From Sphingobium indicum B90A (lineage in GTDB: Bacteria > Pseudomonadota > Alphaproteobacteria > Sphingomonadales > Sphingomonadaceae), in the NCBI RefSeq assembly GCF_000264945.2, contig NZ_CP013070.1, forward strand, positions 1,488,001-1,552,000: a stretch of DNA of 64,000 bases. Direction: 5' to 3'. Of the stretch, positions 50,727-63,540 are shown in pieces. The notes under the pieces are model-generated. The model made no database searches and was not told the origin of the DNA. It worked only from the letters and a program-made list of their open reading frames with translations. Each line of letters begins with the position of its first letter. Positions within the stretch are counted from its first letter, which is position 1. Position numbers and translations under genes: made by a program.

Positions 50727-52034
50727 ATGCCCATGGCCATCAACTATCGCAGTTTCGGATTTCAGGTTCTGGTCGGCATGGCTGTCGGCCTGTTGCTCGG
50801 TCTTGTGGCGCGATCCATGGGGCCTGGGCCGGACGGCGATCTCAACGGGCTGGCGACCGCGCTCAAGACGACGGGATCGATCTTCGTCTCGTTGCTCAAG
50901 GCCGTGGTGCCGCCGCTGGTGTTCGCGGCCATCGTCGCCTCCATCGCCAATCTGCGCGCGCTGGACAATGCGGCCCGGCTGGCGGGGCAGACGCTGCTCT
51001 GGTTCGCGATCACCGCGCTGATCGCCGTCGTCATCGGCCTGGCCATCGGGTTGATCGTCCAGCCGGGTTCCGGCCTCCACGGACAGGCGCTGGCAACCGC
51101 CAAGCCGGATTCCGTGGGCGGCTGGCTCGATTTCCTGAAAGGCCTGGTCCCCGGCAACAGCTTCGCCCTGTCCGCCAGCACCAAGCTCACGGATACGGGC
51201 GCGACCACCAGCCTGTCCTTCAACATCCTGCAATTGCTGGTCGTTTCCATCGCCATCGGCCTTGCGACGCTGAAGGTCGGGGAGAAAGCCGAACCTTTCC
51301 TGGCCTTCGTCCGTTCGCTGCTGGCCGTGGTGCGGGCGATATTGGGCTGGATCATCCGGCTGACGCCCATCGGTTCGGCCGCCCTGATCGGCAGCGCCGT
51401 CGCGACCTATGGCTGGAGCGCGCTGGCCCAGCTCGGCGGCTTTGCGGGGGCGGTGTATCTGGGTCTCGCATTGGTGCTGCTGGTGGTCTATCCGCTGCTG
51501 CTCGCCGCCAACGGCCTCAGCCCCCTGCCCTTCTTCGCCAAGGCATGGCCCGCCATCCAGCTTGGCTTCGTGTCGCGATCCTCGGTCGGCACCCTGCCCG
51601 TCACCGAAACCGTGACCGAGCGGATGGGCGTGGAAAAGGGCTATGCCGCCTTCGCCATTCCGCTGGCATCGACCACGAAGATGGACGGTTGCGCGTCCAT
51701 CTATCCGGCGCTGGCCGCGATATTCGTCGCCGGTTTCTACGGCATACCGCTTCATGCGGCGGACTATGCGCTGATCGCCTTCGTATCTGTGGTGGGATCG
51801 GCCGCGACGGCTGGCCTGACCGGCGCCATCGTGATGCTGACTCTGACGCTTTCCACGCTCGGCCTGCCGCTGGAGGGCGCGGGCCTGCTGCTCGCCATAG
51901 ACCCGATCCTCGACATGGGGCGCACCGCCGTCAATGTCGCGGGGCAGGTGCTGGTCGCCACCATCGTCGCCAAGCGGGAGGGGATATTGGACGAGGCCGC
52001 CTATCAGGGCAAAGCGGATCTGGCCGTCGCCTGA
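50727..52034 (+). CDS. Dicarboxylate/amino acid:cation symporter (DAACS family)
   Basis: A 435-residue secondary transporter of the DctA/GltP type with about eight helices and two re-entrant loops. Family marks are the serine-rich segment FVSRSSVGTLPVTETV near residue 280 and DMGRTAVNVAGQVLVATIVA near residue 396, which bind substrate and sodium or protons. The start could be ATG 50727 or 50733. It is divergent from the peptidase gene and stands 30 bases before trmFO. Substrates may be C4-dicarboxylates, glutamate or aspartate. Confidence 0.93.
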   Translation: MPMAINYRSFGFQVLVGMAVGLLLGLVARSMGPGPDGDLNGLATALKTTGSIFVSLLKAVVPPLVFAAIVASIANLRALDNAARLAGQTLLWFAITALIAVVIGLAIGLIVQPGSGLHGQALATAKPDSVGGWLDFLKGLVPGNSFALSASTKLTDTGATTSLSFNILQLLVVSIAIGLATLKVGEKAEPFLAFVRSLLAVVRAILGWIIRLTPIGSAALIGSAVATYGWSALAQLGGFAGAVYLGLALVLLVVYPLLLAANGLSPLPFFAKAWPAIQLGFVSRSSVGTLPVTETVTERMGVEKGYAAFAIPLASTTKMDGCASIYPALAAIFVAGFYGIPLHAADYALIAFVSVVGSAATAGLTGAIVMLTLTLSTLGLPLEGAGLLLAIDPILDMGRTAVNVAGQVLVATIVAKREGILDEAAYQGKADLAVA

Positions 52035-52064
52035 CAGCGGTTGACCTGCGCGCCGCGGGGGACC

Positions 52065-53414
52065 ATGGGTCGCCCCATGCATCAGGTTCACATCATCGGC
52101 GGCGGACTCGCGGGCACGGAAGCGGCATGGCAATTGGCGCAGGCGGGCGTGAAGGTCCGCCTGTCGGAAATGCGCGGAAGCGGCGACATGACCCCCGCGC
52201 ACCAGACGGAGGGGCTGGCCGAACTGGTCTGCTCCAACAGCTTCCGTTCCGACGATGCGGACAAGAATGCCGTGGGCCTGCTGCATCAGGAGATGCGGCG
52301 GCTGGGATCGCTGATCATGGCGCAGGCGGAACCGGCCAAGGTGCCCGCCGGATCGGCGCTGGCGGTGGACCGGCATATTTTCTCCGACGGCGTCACCCGC
52401 GCGCTGGCCAGCCATCCCAATGTAGAGATCGTGCGGGAGCGCATCGACGCGCTGCCGACAGAGGGCATGACCATCGTCGCGACCGGCCCGCTGACCGCCC
52501 CAGCACTCGCCGCCAGCATCGGGCAGGCGGCGGGGATCGACCATCTCGCCTTTTTCGACGCCATCGCGCCGGTCGTGCATCATGACAGCATCGACATGGA
52601 CAAATGCTGGATGGCCAATCGCTGGGACAAGATCGGCCCCGGCGGCGGCGAGGGCAAGGATTACATCAACTGCCCCATGAACAGGGGTCAGTATCAGGCC
52701 TTCGTCCAGGGACTGCTGGACGGCGAAAAGACCGATTTCAAGGAGTGGGAAAAGGACACGCCCTATTTCGAAGGCTGCATGCCGATCGAGGTGATGGCGT
52801 CACGCGGCCCGGAAACGCTGCGTCACGGGCCGATGAAGCCGATGGGCCTGGACGATCCGCACACCGGCCGCTGGCCCTATGCCGTGGTGCAGTTGCGGCA
52901 GGACAATGCTTCGGGCACGCTGTGGAACATGGTCGGCTTCCAGACCAAGCTGAAGCATGGCGCGCAGGTCGAATTGTTCCGCACCATTCCGGGTCTGGAG
53001 AAGGCGGAGTTCGCCCGACTCGGCGGGCTTCACCGCAACACCTTCATCCAGAGCCCCAAGCTGCTGGATGGCACGCTGCGCCTGAAAAGCGCGCCGCATA
53101 TCCGCTTTGCGGGCCAAGTGACGGGCTGCGAAGGCTATGTCGAGAGCGCGGCCATAGGGCTGCTCGCCGGGCGATTTGCCGCGGCGGAAATATTGGGCAG
53201 GCCGCTCGCCCCGCTGCCGCCCGAAACGGCGTTGGGCGCGCTGCTCGGCCATGTGACCGGCAATGTCGAGACGGCGGATTATCAGCCGATGAACGTCAAT
53301 TTCGGCCTCTTCCCGCCGCTGGAAGACGTCAAGAAGAAACAGCGCAAGGAAGCGATGACCGCCCGCGCCCGCGCCGCCCTGGGCCAATGGCTGGGCGAGC
53401 TTCAGCCCGCCTGA
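52065..53414 (+). CDS. trmFO: Methylenetetrahydrofolate-tRNA-(uracil-5-)-methyltransferase
   Basis: Folate- and FAD-dependent enzyme that makes m5U54 in the T loop of tRNAs. The FAD motif [17 protein letters not shown] is near the N-terminus; [20 protein letters not shown] has the conserved Cys; [17 protein letters not shown] has the second functional Cys. The C-terminal end [20 protein letters not shown] is typical. Start taken as ATG 52065 because of a GGGG motif before it; ATG 52077 gives MHQVHIIGG and is also possible. Length is normal. Confidence 0.95.
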   Translation: MGRPMHQVHIIGGGLAGTEAAWQLAQAGVKVRLSEMRGSGDMTPAHQTEGLAELVCSNSFRSDDADKNAVGLLHQEMRRLGSLIMAQAEPAKVPAGSALAVDRHIFSDGVTRALASHPNVEIVRERIDALPTEGMTIVATGPLTAPALAASIGQAAGIDHLAFFDAIAPVVHHDSIDMDKCWMANRWDKIGPGGGEGKDYINCPMNRGQYQAFVQGLLDGEKTDFKEWEKDTPYFEGCMPIEVMASRGPETLRHGPMKPMGLDDPHTGRWPYAVVQLRQDNASGTLWNMVGFQTKLKHGAQVELFRTIPGLEKAEFARLGGLHRNTFIQSPKLLDGTLRLKSAPHIRFAGQVTGCEGYVESAAIGLLAGRFAAAEILGRPLAPLPPETALGALLGHVTGNVETADYQPMNVNFGLFPPLEDVKKKQRKEAMTARARAALGQWLGELQPA

Positions 53415-53418
53415 CGCG

Positions 53419-53883
53419 TCAGCATCGGCATTTCGGCGCGGCCGCGCGTTTCGGGGCGGTCGTCGCGAATTCGGCGGGTGTCAGCCTGCCGTCGCCATTG
53501 GCGTCCGCCCTGGCGAAGCGATCCGATGTCGTCACCGCCCACTCCTCGAAGGAGAGGAGATTGTCATTGTCGCGATCCAGCGCCTTGAACGCCCTGACGC
53601 GGCTGCCCATCATCTCGACCCGCGAGATGACGCCGTCGCGATTGCGGTCGTAACGGGCAAATCGCTTCTGCTCGCGGCTTTGCGGCGACGCTTCGCCGGG
53701 CATGGGCGGCGCCTCCCCCGAAGCGTCCGGATCGCCCTCCGGCAGGGCGTCGACAGCGGGCGGCGGGGGCGATCCGACCAGGGGGTGGGGCACGGGTTCA
53801 TTGTTCGCCTGTCCCTGCCACCAGAACAGTCCGCCCGCCGCCAGCAGCAATGCCGCTATCGCACCCCCCAGAACTCGCTCCAC
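53419..53883 (-). CDS. EF-hand calcium-binding protein
   Basis: A 154-residue protein anchored by one N-terminal hydrophobic helix (VLGGAIAALLLAAGGLFWW), then a proline-rich linker and three EF-hand loops: DRNRDGVISRVE near residue 77, DRDNDNLLSFEE near 102 and DANGDGRLTPAEF near 125. The first and third have all calcium-ligand positions. It ends in a cysteine-containing tail. It is convergent with trmFO and runs four bases from its end. It is likely a membrane-tethered periplasmic calcium-responsive protein; the partner is unknown. Confidence 0.88.
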   Translation of the reverse strand: MERVLGGAIAALLLAAGGLFWWQGQANNEPVPHPLVGSPPPPAVDALPEGDPDASGEAPPMPGEASPQSREQKRFARYDRNRDGVISRVEMMGSRVRAFKALDRDNDNLLSFEEWAVTTSDRFARADANGDGRLTPAEFATTAPKRAAAPKCRC

Positions 53884-53892
53884 ACTATCCCC

Positions 53893-54534
53893 CTATCGCC
53901 CCAGCAGCGCGACGCGCACCAATCGCCAATATAGCGCCGGGGTCAATCCCGCCGGCGCGCGGCGGCCCTTTTCGATGTCGTGACGCGCAAGCTGACAGGC
54001 GATCCGCAACGGGCGCCATTCCTTCGGCCAGGGCAGCCTACCGCCGGTTATATATCCCCGCGCCAGATCGATTGCCTTTTCCGCAACCTGCCGGTCCGCA
54101 CAATGTCCGGACAGATCCCACAAGGCCCAGGCCGCTCCCGCCCGGTCGAGCCATGGCGGCATATCCTCCCGCCCCGCCAGAGCGCGGAACAGGCCGCCGC
54201 CCCGCCCCTCCGCATAGCCGGGAAGGTCCACCTCCCCGATCAACGCTTCCCAGCCGTCAAGCCATTGCGAAAGCCCGCAGGGCGGCAGGCCCTTTATCTC
54301 CCGCATCGCATCGATCAAGGGTTCCCCCCGCCCCCTGACGCCGCTTTCGTCGGTCAGGGCATCGTTCCACCAGGCCATGCGCATCTGCCCGATGACAGGC
54401 TCGCTCGTCGTCGCCACGAGCCGCGAGAAGCGGGCATCGAGCGCCCAGACCAACCGATGACGGGGCGCGTCCGGGCCGGCATAGGCGCTGAGCAGCGACG
54501 GCAAGGTGGCGAGATCGTCGCTCACCTTATCCAT
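53893..54534 (-). CDS. Squalene/phytoene synthase-like protein (degenerate)
   Basis: A 213-residue helical protein weakly resembling the squalene/phytoene synthase superfamily. The best match is IGQMRMAWWNDALTDES near residue 46, like the conserved R-x-x-WW-D region of NDUFAF6-type proteins. The aspartate-rich prenyl-diphosphate motifs are absent, and the protein is shorter than the enzymes, so it is probably not an active synthase. It lies directly behind the EF-hand gene on the same strand, with nine bases between. Its true function is unknown. Confidence 0.65.
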   Translation of the reverse strand: MDKVSDDLATLPSLLSAYAGPDAPRHRLVWALDARFSRLVATTSEPVIGQMRMAWWNDALTDESGVRGRGEPLIDAMREIKGLPPCGLSQWLDGWEALIGEVDLPGYAEGRGGGLFRALAGREDMPPWLDRAGAAWALWDLSGHCADRQVAEKAIDLARGYITGGRLPWPKEWRPLRIACQLARHDIEKGRRAPAGLTPALYWRLVRVALLGR

Positions 54535-54680
54535 CCACCTATATCGAAGGAAATGGATTTTGTCGAAATTATCAGCTTTTTAACCCCAACCGGCATAGTG
54601 ATCCTGGCAATTGCCCCTGACGGGCATGGGGGTGCCCTGCCTGAATTGGGGATGCGGGGCAAGCGAAGGCAGAGCGGATT

Positions 54681-56720
54681 ATGGGCGATCGGATCAAGCG
54701 CGCGCTGTTCATTCTGGTGCGGCTTTACCACAATCAGGCAGGCAATACGCTGGCCATTGTGGCGGCGGCCGTCCTGCCGCTTATGGGATTGATCGGCGGC
54801 GGCGTCGACATGAGCCGTATCTATCTGACCAAGTCGAGGCTGCAACAAGCCTGCGACGCTGGCGCTCTGGCGGGCCGCAAGACCATGGGCGGCGGCGCAT
54901 GGGCCGCCAACAACAACCAGGCCCTGAATGCAGCCAATGGGATGTTCGACGCCAATTTCCGACCAGGCTCCTATGGCAGCGGAACGGTGATGCGATCGTT
55001 CAGCGAGTCCGCGGGAAAGGTTACCGGCACGGCGTCTGTGCCGCTGCCGATGGCGATCATGCGGATTTTCGGCATTAATTCCAAAACTATCGAGGTCACT
55101 TGCGACGCCGAAATGCGCCTGCCGAATACCGATGTGATGTTCGTGTTGGACACCACAGGTTCAATGGCGAGTGCCATTTCCGGAGATACCGAAACGAAGA
55201 TCGTCGGCTTGCGACGCGCTGTTAGATGCTTCTTCGAGATCGTGGCCAGGCTGGACACCGTCGCAGCATGTGATGGCGGCGCTCCTTCTGGCGGCACCAG
55301 TTCGGAAACCCAGATTCGTTTCGGCTTCGTGCCTTATGCCACCAACGTGAACGTCGGCAGGCTGCTTCCGCCCGAATGGTTCAGGGATTTTTCCTCCTAT
55401 CAGTCACGTGAACGGGTCGTCGTATATGGTCGGCCTGTATCCTATGTCGACAGCGACAAAACAGACTGGCTATGGATCAGTTGGACCCAGAAGACCGCAA
55501 CCACCGCTAGCGATGCGCTCTGCAAATCGACTTATGTCGATCCCACGGAATCCTCGGTTGCCACCGGAACCCTCAGCAATGGCATCAATGAGAGCAATGG
55601 CGGCTTGCAGGGACATGGCAACTGGCAGGCCACGCAGCCGTGGCAGGATACGCAGCGCCAGTTTGTCAGTTGGACCTCGAACAACAAGAGATGCACCTAT
55701 CAAATAAGATCGCGATCCTATACGCGCACCTATACCTATCAGTGGTCCGACACCGCCACTTCAGACACAGTCGCGTTCAATGCCTGGCATTACGGCTTGG
55801 TATCTTTCGATTTGCGTGGACTGAAAATGGGTAATGGATGGACCGCCGCTGGAACAGTCACCTTGCCCATCGGCGGCACGACGAACAATCAACTGAATTC
55901 ATCCTATTATAACGACAGGACTATAACGTGGAACGGTTGCATCGAAGAACGGCAAACTGCGCGCGCGACAACCTATATCCCGCTCCCGGAAGGCGCCTTC
56001 GACCTTGACGTCAATGCGCTACCCACGACGGCGCCAGAAACGCAATGGGCGCCTGCTCTGGGTCAAACTATATATCGGCGCGGTACAACCTATTATGACA
56101 GCACCAGAAGTACGAGCGACATCACCACGTTCAGCGCCTTTTCTGCCAATAACAGCACCGAATGCCCGGTCGCAGCCACGAAACTGCGTCAGTGGGCCTC
56201 TGCATCGGATTTCGATGGCTATGTCGATACTTTGACGCCGAACGGTAGAACCTATCACGATATTGGCCTGATCTGGGGCGCGCGCCTGATTTCTCCCACA
56301 GGTCTGTTCGCATCGGAAAACGCAACGACGGCGCGCGGCGGAGAAATTCAGCGGCACGTCATTTTCATGACCGATGGTCAGGCCGACACCGATGTAGACA
56401 TTTATCAGGCCTATGGCATGGCCTGGTATGATCGCCGTCAGACCGATCCAAATACGGTTCCGACGGATGGCACCTCCACCAGTGCGACATTGACACAGCA
56501 GGTTTACGCCCGGACGGCGGCAACATGCGCTGCAATCAAGAACATGCCCAACACGACGCTGTGGGTGGTATGGTTCGGCACGAAGAACACCACCATCGAA
56601 AATATATTGACGGATTGCGCCAGCAAGGATCGCTTCTTCTCGGCCCAGAGTTCGGCAGCCCTGCAACAGACTTTCCGCAATATCGCCAATCAGATTTCCC
56701 AACTCAGGCTGACAAGCTGA
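54681..56720 (+). CDS. Tad-like pilus assembly protein with von Willebrand A domain (TadG-like)
   Basis: A 679-residue protein. The N-terminus is a TadE/G-type hydrophobic segment (GNTLAIVAAAVLPLMGLIGG). A von Willebrand A fold follows, with the MIDAS motif VLDTTGSMAS (DTTGS near 157-161) and the later DGQADTDV. Between them is a very long insert of about 350 residues rich in Ser, Thr and aromatic residues, with no domain I can name. The C-terminal part ends in LQQTFRNIANQISQL, like other TadG proteins. Codon use looks less GC-biased than in neighbours. It overlaps the next gene (TGATG). Confidence 0.87.
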   Translation: MGDRIKRALFILVRLYHNQAGNTLAIVAAAVLPLMGLIGGGVDMSRIYLTKSRLQQACDAGALAGRKTMGGGAWAANNNQALNAANGMFDANFRPGSYGSGTVMRSFSESAGKVTGTASVPLPMAIMRIFGINSKTIEVTCDAEMRLPNTDVMFVLDTTGSMASAISGDTETKIVGLRRAVRCFFEIVARLDTVAACDGGAPSGGTSSETQIRFGFVPYATNVNVGRLLPPEWFRDFSSYQSRERVVVYGRPVSYVDSDKTDWLWISWTQKTATTASDALCKSTYVDPTESSVATGTLSNGINESNGGLQGHGNWQATQPWQDTQRQFVSWTSNNKRCTYQIRSRSYTRTYTYQWSDTATSDTVAFNAWHYGLVSFDLRGLKMGNGWTAAGTVTLPIGGTTNNQLNSSYYNDRTITWNGCIEERQTARATTYIPLPEGAFDLDVNALPTTAPETQWAPALGQTIYRRGTTYYDSTRSTSDITTFSAFSANNSTECPVAATKLRQWASASDFDGYVDTLTPNGRTYHDIGLIWGARLISPTGLFASENATTARGGEIQRHVIFMTDGQADTDVDIYQAYGMAWYDRRQTDPNTVPTDGTSTSATLTQQVYARTAATCAAIKNMPNTTLWVVWFGTKNTTIENILTDCASKDRFFSAQSSAALQQTFRNIANQISQLRLTS

Positions 56721-57331
56721 TGTCAGTGGCAGCGCTTTTCCGCCGCTCCAGCGACCAGCGGGGCACCGCCATCACGGAATTCGGGCTGATCGCGCCCGTG
56801 TTCCTGCTGCTGATGCTTGGCGCGCTCGACCTGGCGCATACGCTGTACATGCAGGGCGTGCTTCAGGGCGTGGTGCAGAAGGCGGCGCGAGATTCGACGC
56901 TGGAAAGCGCGCAGGAAGAAACGACGCAGTTGGCCATCAACCAGAAGATCGAAGATCAGGTCAAGCGGCTCGCGGCCAATGCCGATGTGAGCATCAGCCG
57001 TCGCAACTTCTATTCCTACACGAAGGCAGCACAGGCGGTCGCAGAACCCTATAATGACAATAACGGCAACGACAAATGCGATGATGGGGAGCCGTTTCAG
57101 GACAATAATGGCAACGGCGTTCGGGATGCGGACGGCGGCAGCGAAGGTCAGGGCGGCACCCAGGCAGCCGTGGTCATGATCGTGGACGTCCAATATCCCC
57201 GCTTCTTCCCTCTGGACAAGATGATCGGCCTGCCCGGCAAGGTCCATCTCTCGGCAAAGACCGTGCTGACTAACCAGCCCTATGGCCAGAAACCCGGCGA
57301 ACCTGTTTCCGTCGTGAGGAATTGCCCATGA
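56720..57331 (+). CDS. TadE-like pilus assembly protein with calcium-loop insert
   Basis: A 203-residue pseudopilin-like protein. The TadE signature ITEFGLIAPVFLLLMLGALDL lies near residue 18-38, with the conserved Glu after the processing region; only part is quoted here: ITEFGLIAPVFLLLM. A short segment around residues 112-139, DNNGNDKCDDGE followed by DNNGNGVRDADGG, looks like a pair of Ca2+-binding loops of thrombospondin-3/EF-hand type. It ends in PVSVVRNCP. Start ATG overlaps the TGA of the TadG-like gene, and its stop overlaps the next ATG, so the three genes are one translational unit. Confidence 0.87.
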   Translation: MSVAALFRRSSDQRGTAITEFGLIAPVFLLLMLGALDLAHTLYMQGVLQGVVQKAARDSTLESAQEETTQLAINQKIEDQVKRLAANADVSISRRNFYSYTKAAQAVAEPYNDNNGNDKCDDGEPFQDNNGNGVRDADGGSEGQGGTQAAVVMIVDVQYPRFFPLDKMIGLPGKVHLSAKTVLTNQPYGQKPGEPVSVVRNCP

Positions 57332-58011
57332 GGAGGAACAGCAATATTTTTGCGCGGGGTTCGAACTGGATTTGTGGCCTAACCCGCGCGCAAAACGGCA
57401 TCGCGGTGGTCGAATTCGCCCTATGCCTGCCATTCGTCCTAGTGGCCACGCTTACGGCTGCCGAGCTGGCCAACTATACAGTCACCAAAATGCGGGTCAG
57501 CCAGTTAGCGTTACGGCTCGCGGATGATGGTTCCCGCATTGGAACAGGCGACCTGTTATCAACCAAACAGATAACGGAAGCACAAATAAATGATCTGATG
57601 ACGGGTGCCGACCTCCAGGGTTCCGCCCTGGGCCTGTTCACCAACGGAAAAGTCGTCCTCACCAGCCTTGAGCCGGTGGCGAACCCTAATACGACGGACC
57701 GCTACCGCATCCGTTGGCAGAGATGCCGAGGCAGCCTGACTTACTCCTCCGGCTTCGGCAAGCAGGGGGACACTAATCTGACGGGCATTTCGGTAAATAG
57801 CCAGACGCTGAAGGCGCCTGAGGGTGGCGCGGTCATCCTTGCCGAGGTGGCGTACAGATATCAGCCGTTGATCGGATCGCGCTGGCTCAACTTGTCGAGC
57901 ATGGTGGAGACAGCAGGAATGTATGTCCGGGATAATCGCGAATATGCAGGACCAACAGGCGGCGTAGGCATCTACAACCCGGAAAATGTGACTGCATCGA
58001 CCTGTAGTTGA
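57328..58011 (+). CDS. TadE-like pilus assembly protein, second copy
   Basis: A 227-residue protein, third in the coupled trio. The hydrophobic TadE-type segment is GIAVVEFALCLPFVLVATLT near residue 27-46, with the conserved Glu. The remainder is a mostly beta-rich extracytoplasmic domain with a Cys pair (WQRCRGS and the final TCS) that may form a disulfide. No Tad ATPase, secretin or prepilin peptidase gene is in the window, so the trio must rely on machinery elsewhere or act on its own. Confidence 0.82.
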   Translation: MRRNSNIFARGSNWICGLTRAQNGIAVVEFALCLPFVLVATLTAAELANYTVTKMRVSQLALRLADDGSRIGTGDLLSTKQITEAQINDLMTGADLQGSALGLFTNGKVVLTSLEPVANPNTTDRYRIRWQRCRGSLTYSSGFGKQGDTNLTGISVNSQTLKAPEGGAVILAEVAYRYQPLIGSRWLNLSSMVETAGMYVRDNREYAGPTGGVGIYNPENVTASTCS

Positions 58012-58015
58012 CAGA

Positions 58016-58035
58016 GGAGCGGCACGCACCGCTCC
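58016..58035. terminator. Hairpin between the convergent Tad-like operon and pdhB
   Basis: Stem GGAGCGG with CCGCTCC, loop CACGCA, in the 36-base gap between two convergent stops. There is no T run, so terminator function is only likely. Confidence 0.45.
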
Positions 58036-58047
58036 CCTGTCCAATTC

Positions 58048-59429
<1,382 letters not shown>

Positions 59430-59430
<1 letters not shown>

Positions 59431-60506
59431 TAATATTGCTCCACCAGCACGTCGGTATAAAGGTCGTGCAGTTCCGGTTCGGGAGAGGTTTCGGCGAAAT
59501 CCGCCGCGTCGCTGACGACCTTGCGGATGTCCTGGTCGATCTTCTTGAGTTCGTCCTCGCCCACGCCCATTTCGGCCAGATATTTCTTGACGCCTTCGAT
59601 CGGGTCGGACTTTTCGCGCATCGACTGCACTTCCTCGCGCGACCGATATTTGGCCGGGTCGGACATGCTGTGACCGCGATAGCGATAGGTCTTCATCTCC
59701 AGCAGGATGGGACCATTGCCCGCCTGCACCCATTTCAGCGCCTCTTCCGTCGCGCCGCGCACCGCCAGCACGTCCATGCCGTTCACCTGGATGCCGGGAA
59801 TGCGGAAGCTCTCGCCGCGCCGATAGAGCTGGTCTTCCGCCGAGGAGCGGTTGACGCTGGTGCCCATGGCGTACTGGTTGTTCTCGATCACGAAAATGAT
59901 CGGCAGCTTCCATAGCTCGGCCATGTTGAAGCTCTCATAGACCTGGCCCTGGTTGGCCGCGCCGTCGCCGAAATAGGCGACGCAGACGCCGCCGTCATTA
60001 TTGTACTTGTGCGCAAAGCCAAGGCCCGCGCCGAGCGACACCTGCGCGCCGACGATGCCATGGCCGCCGTAGAATTTATGCTCGACGCTGAACATGTGCA
60101 TCGAACCGCCCTTGCCGCGGGAGATGCCCGCTTCCCGGCCGGTCAGTTCCGCCATGATGACATTGGGATCGATGCCATAGGCCAGCATGTGGCCATGGTC
60201 GCGATAGCCGGTGATGACGCTGTCCTTGCCCGGCTGAAGCGCCGACTGGATGCCCACGGCGACCGCTTCCTGCCCGATATAGAGGTGGCAGAAGCCGCCG
60301 ATCAGGCCCAGGCCGTAAAGCTGGCCGGCCTTTTCCTCGAAACGGCGGATCAGCACCATCTGCCGGTAGAATTCCAGCAACTCTTCCTTGCTGGCGTCAT
60401 AATCTTTCGGAGTGTCGGGGCGAGGCCGGTTATGGTCCGCGCCGGCGGCGGGTGCAGCCGCCTTTGCCTTTGCGCGTGAAGGACGCGGCGTCGTTGGTTT
60501 CGCCAA
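59430..60506 (-). CDS. pdhA: Pyruvate dehydrogenase E1 component, alpha subunit
   Basis: ThDP enzyme subunit of 358 residues. The ThDP-Mg motif [17 protein letters not shown] starts at about residue 190, after the [17 protein letters not shown] segment. Phosphorylation-loop-like residues [15 protein letters not shown] are present as in this family. The N-terminus is a basic Ala/Pro/Lys stretch. The start is a TTG (60506) with AAGGA nine bases before it. It is the second gene after ftsB in the eno-ftsB-pdhA-pdhB order, all on the minus strand. Confidence 0.95.
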
Positions 60507-60632
60507 GGCTCTTATCCTTTTGCGTGGGTGAGGATGGAAGGAAGGCCGATATAGCGACAGTCCGCCACCAAATGCAACGCGGCATGGCGCCCAAAAGCGC
60601 GGTCAGGGCGACCCGCCGGCCATCCGCGGCGA

Positions 60633-60944
60633 TCAGTTCAGCGGGACGATCACCTCATCAGGATGAACGACGCCCAGTTCCCGCCGGATCAACTCGTCGG
60701 AAAGGTCGGGATCGACGCGCCGGGGATCGAGCAGGTCCACCCGGTTCTTCAATTCCTGCCGGCTGGCCTGGACCTGCTTCAGTTCGGCGCGCGCATGATG
60801 GAGCTGCCGCTTATAGTCGCCCCAGGCCAGAACGCCGTTGGAACCCAGCACCACATAGCCCGCGAAGAAGAGAAGAAGAAGCACCGCAATCGCAGGCCCG
60901 AAAGCCGAAAAAAGCAATATGCGGAGTTTCGCGATATGCGCCAT
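60633..60944 (-). CDS. ftsB: Cell division protein FtsB / septum formation initiator (DivIC-like)
   Basis: A 103-residue bitopic membrane protein. One helix, AIAVLLLLFFAGYVVLG near residues 18-34, is followed by GVLAWGDYKRQL and a coiled coil about residues 45-75 (ARAELKQVQASRQELKNRV), then LDPRRVDPDLSDELIRRELG, typical of FtsB. It links FtsL and FtsQ at the division site. It sits between eno and pdhA, a position conserved in alphaproteobacteria. Confidence 0.92.
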   Translation of the reverse strand: MAHIAKLRILLFSAFGPAIAVLLLLFFAGYVVLGSNGVLAWGDYKRQLHHARAELKQVQASRQELKNRVDLLDPRRVDPDLSDELIRRELGVVHPDEVIVPLN

Positions 60945-60969
60945 GGGCCAGTTGAATCACAGGGAAGGG

Positions 60970-61005
60970 CCAGCCGCAAGCGAAATTTAAGGCGCTTGCG
61001 GCCGG
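60970..61005 (-). terminator. Hairpin after eno
   Basis: A 13-bp stem (one G-U pair): CCGGCCGCAAGCG with CGCTTGCGGCTGG, loop CCTTAAATTT. It lies between eno and ftsB on the minus strand. The following bases are not T-rich, so it may be a partial terminator or a processing site. Confidence 0.5.
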
Positions 61006-61020
61006 TGGCGGATATTCGAC

Positions 61021-63127
<2,107 letters not shown>

Positions 63128-63183
63128 TCGCGTCCCTGCCCATTGACGGACGATAAGGCCCCGGCGCCGGGGCGGAGGATATC

Positions 63184-63540
63184 TTGACCCAAGAGCCCCT
63201 GCAGAACGAGGCACAGCAAGAGTCCGTGCGGGACGTCTTCGCGCGCCTGTACAGCGACGGGCGGGCCTATGCGGAAGCGGAAGCCGAACGGCAGAAGCTG
63301 CGCGCCGGCATCATCGGCGCAGGGGTCCGCGACGCGCTGATCTTCGCGACGGCGGGCGTCATGCTTGTCTTCGCGGCGATCGTCGCCGGGCTGGTGGGCG
63401 TCATATTGGCGTTGTCGCCCCTTGTCGGGCCGGGCTGGGCGGCGGCGGCGGTGTTCGGCGGCGCGCTGGTCGTCGCGCTGCTGCTGCTGCTGGTCGCGAA
63501 GGGGCGCATCGGCCGGATGAGGAAGGCGGTGAAGCCGTGA
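63184..63540 (+). CDS. YqjE-like phage-holin family membrane protein (DUF1469-type)
   Basis: A 118-residue membrane protein with two strong helices: LIFATAGVMLVFAAIVAGLV (about residues 52-71) and AAAAVFGGALVVALLLLLVA near 85-104. The N-terminal soluble part SVRDVFARLYSDGRAYAEAE is characteristic of the DUF1469/YqjE family. The start is TTG with CGGAGGA just ahead. Its stop overlaps the next start (GTGAAGC), so it is coupled. Members accompany YqjD in stress-related envelope operons. Confidence 0.85.
   Translation: MTQEPLQNEAQQESVRDVFARLYSDGRAYAEAEAERQKLRAGIIGAGVRDALIFATAGVMLVFAAIVAGLVGVILALSPLVGPGWAAAAVFGGALVVALLLLLVAKGRIGRMRKAVKP

Noticed and set aside
54566..54680. Riboswitch or regulatory RNA ahead of the Tad-like operon
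   Set aside because: No conserved aptamer pattern or terminator pair could be seen in the short upstream region.
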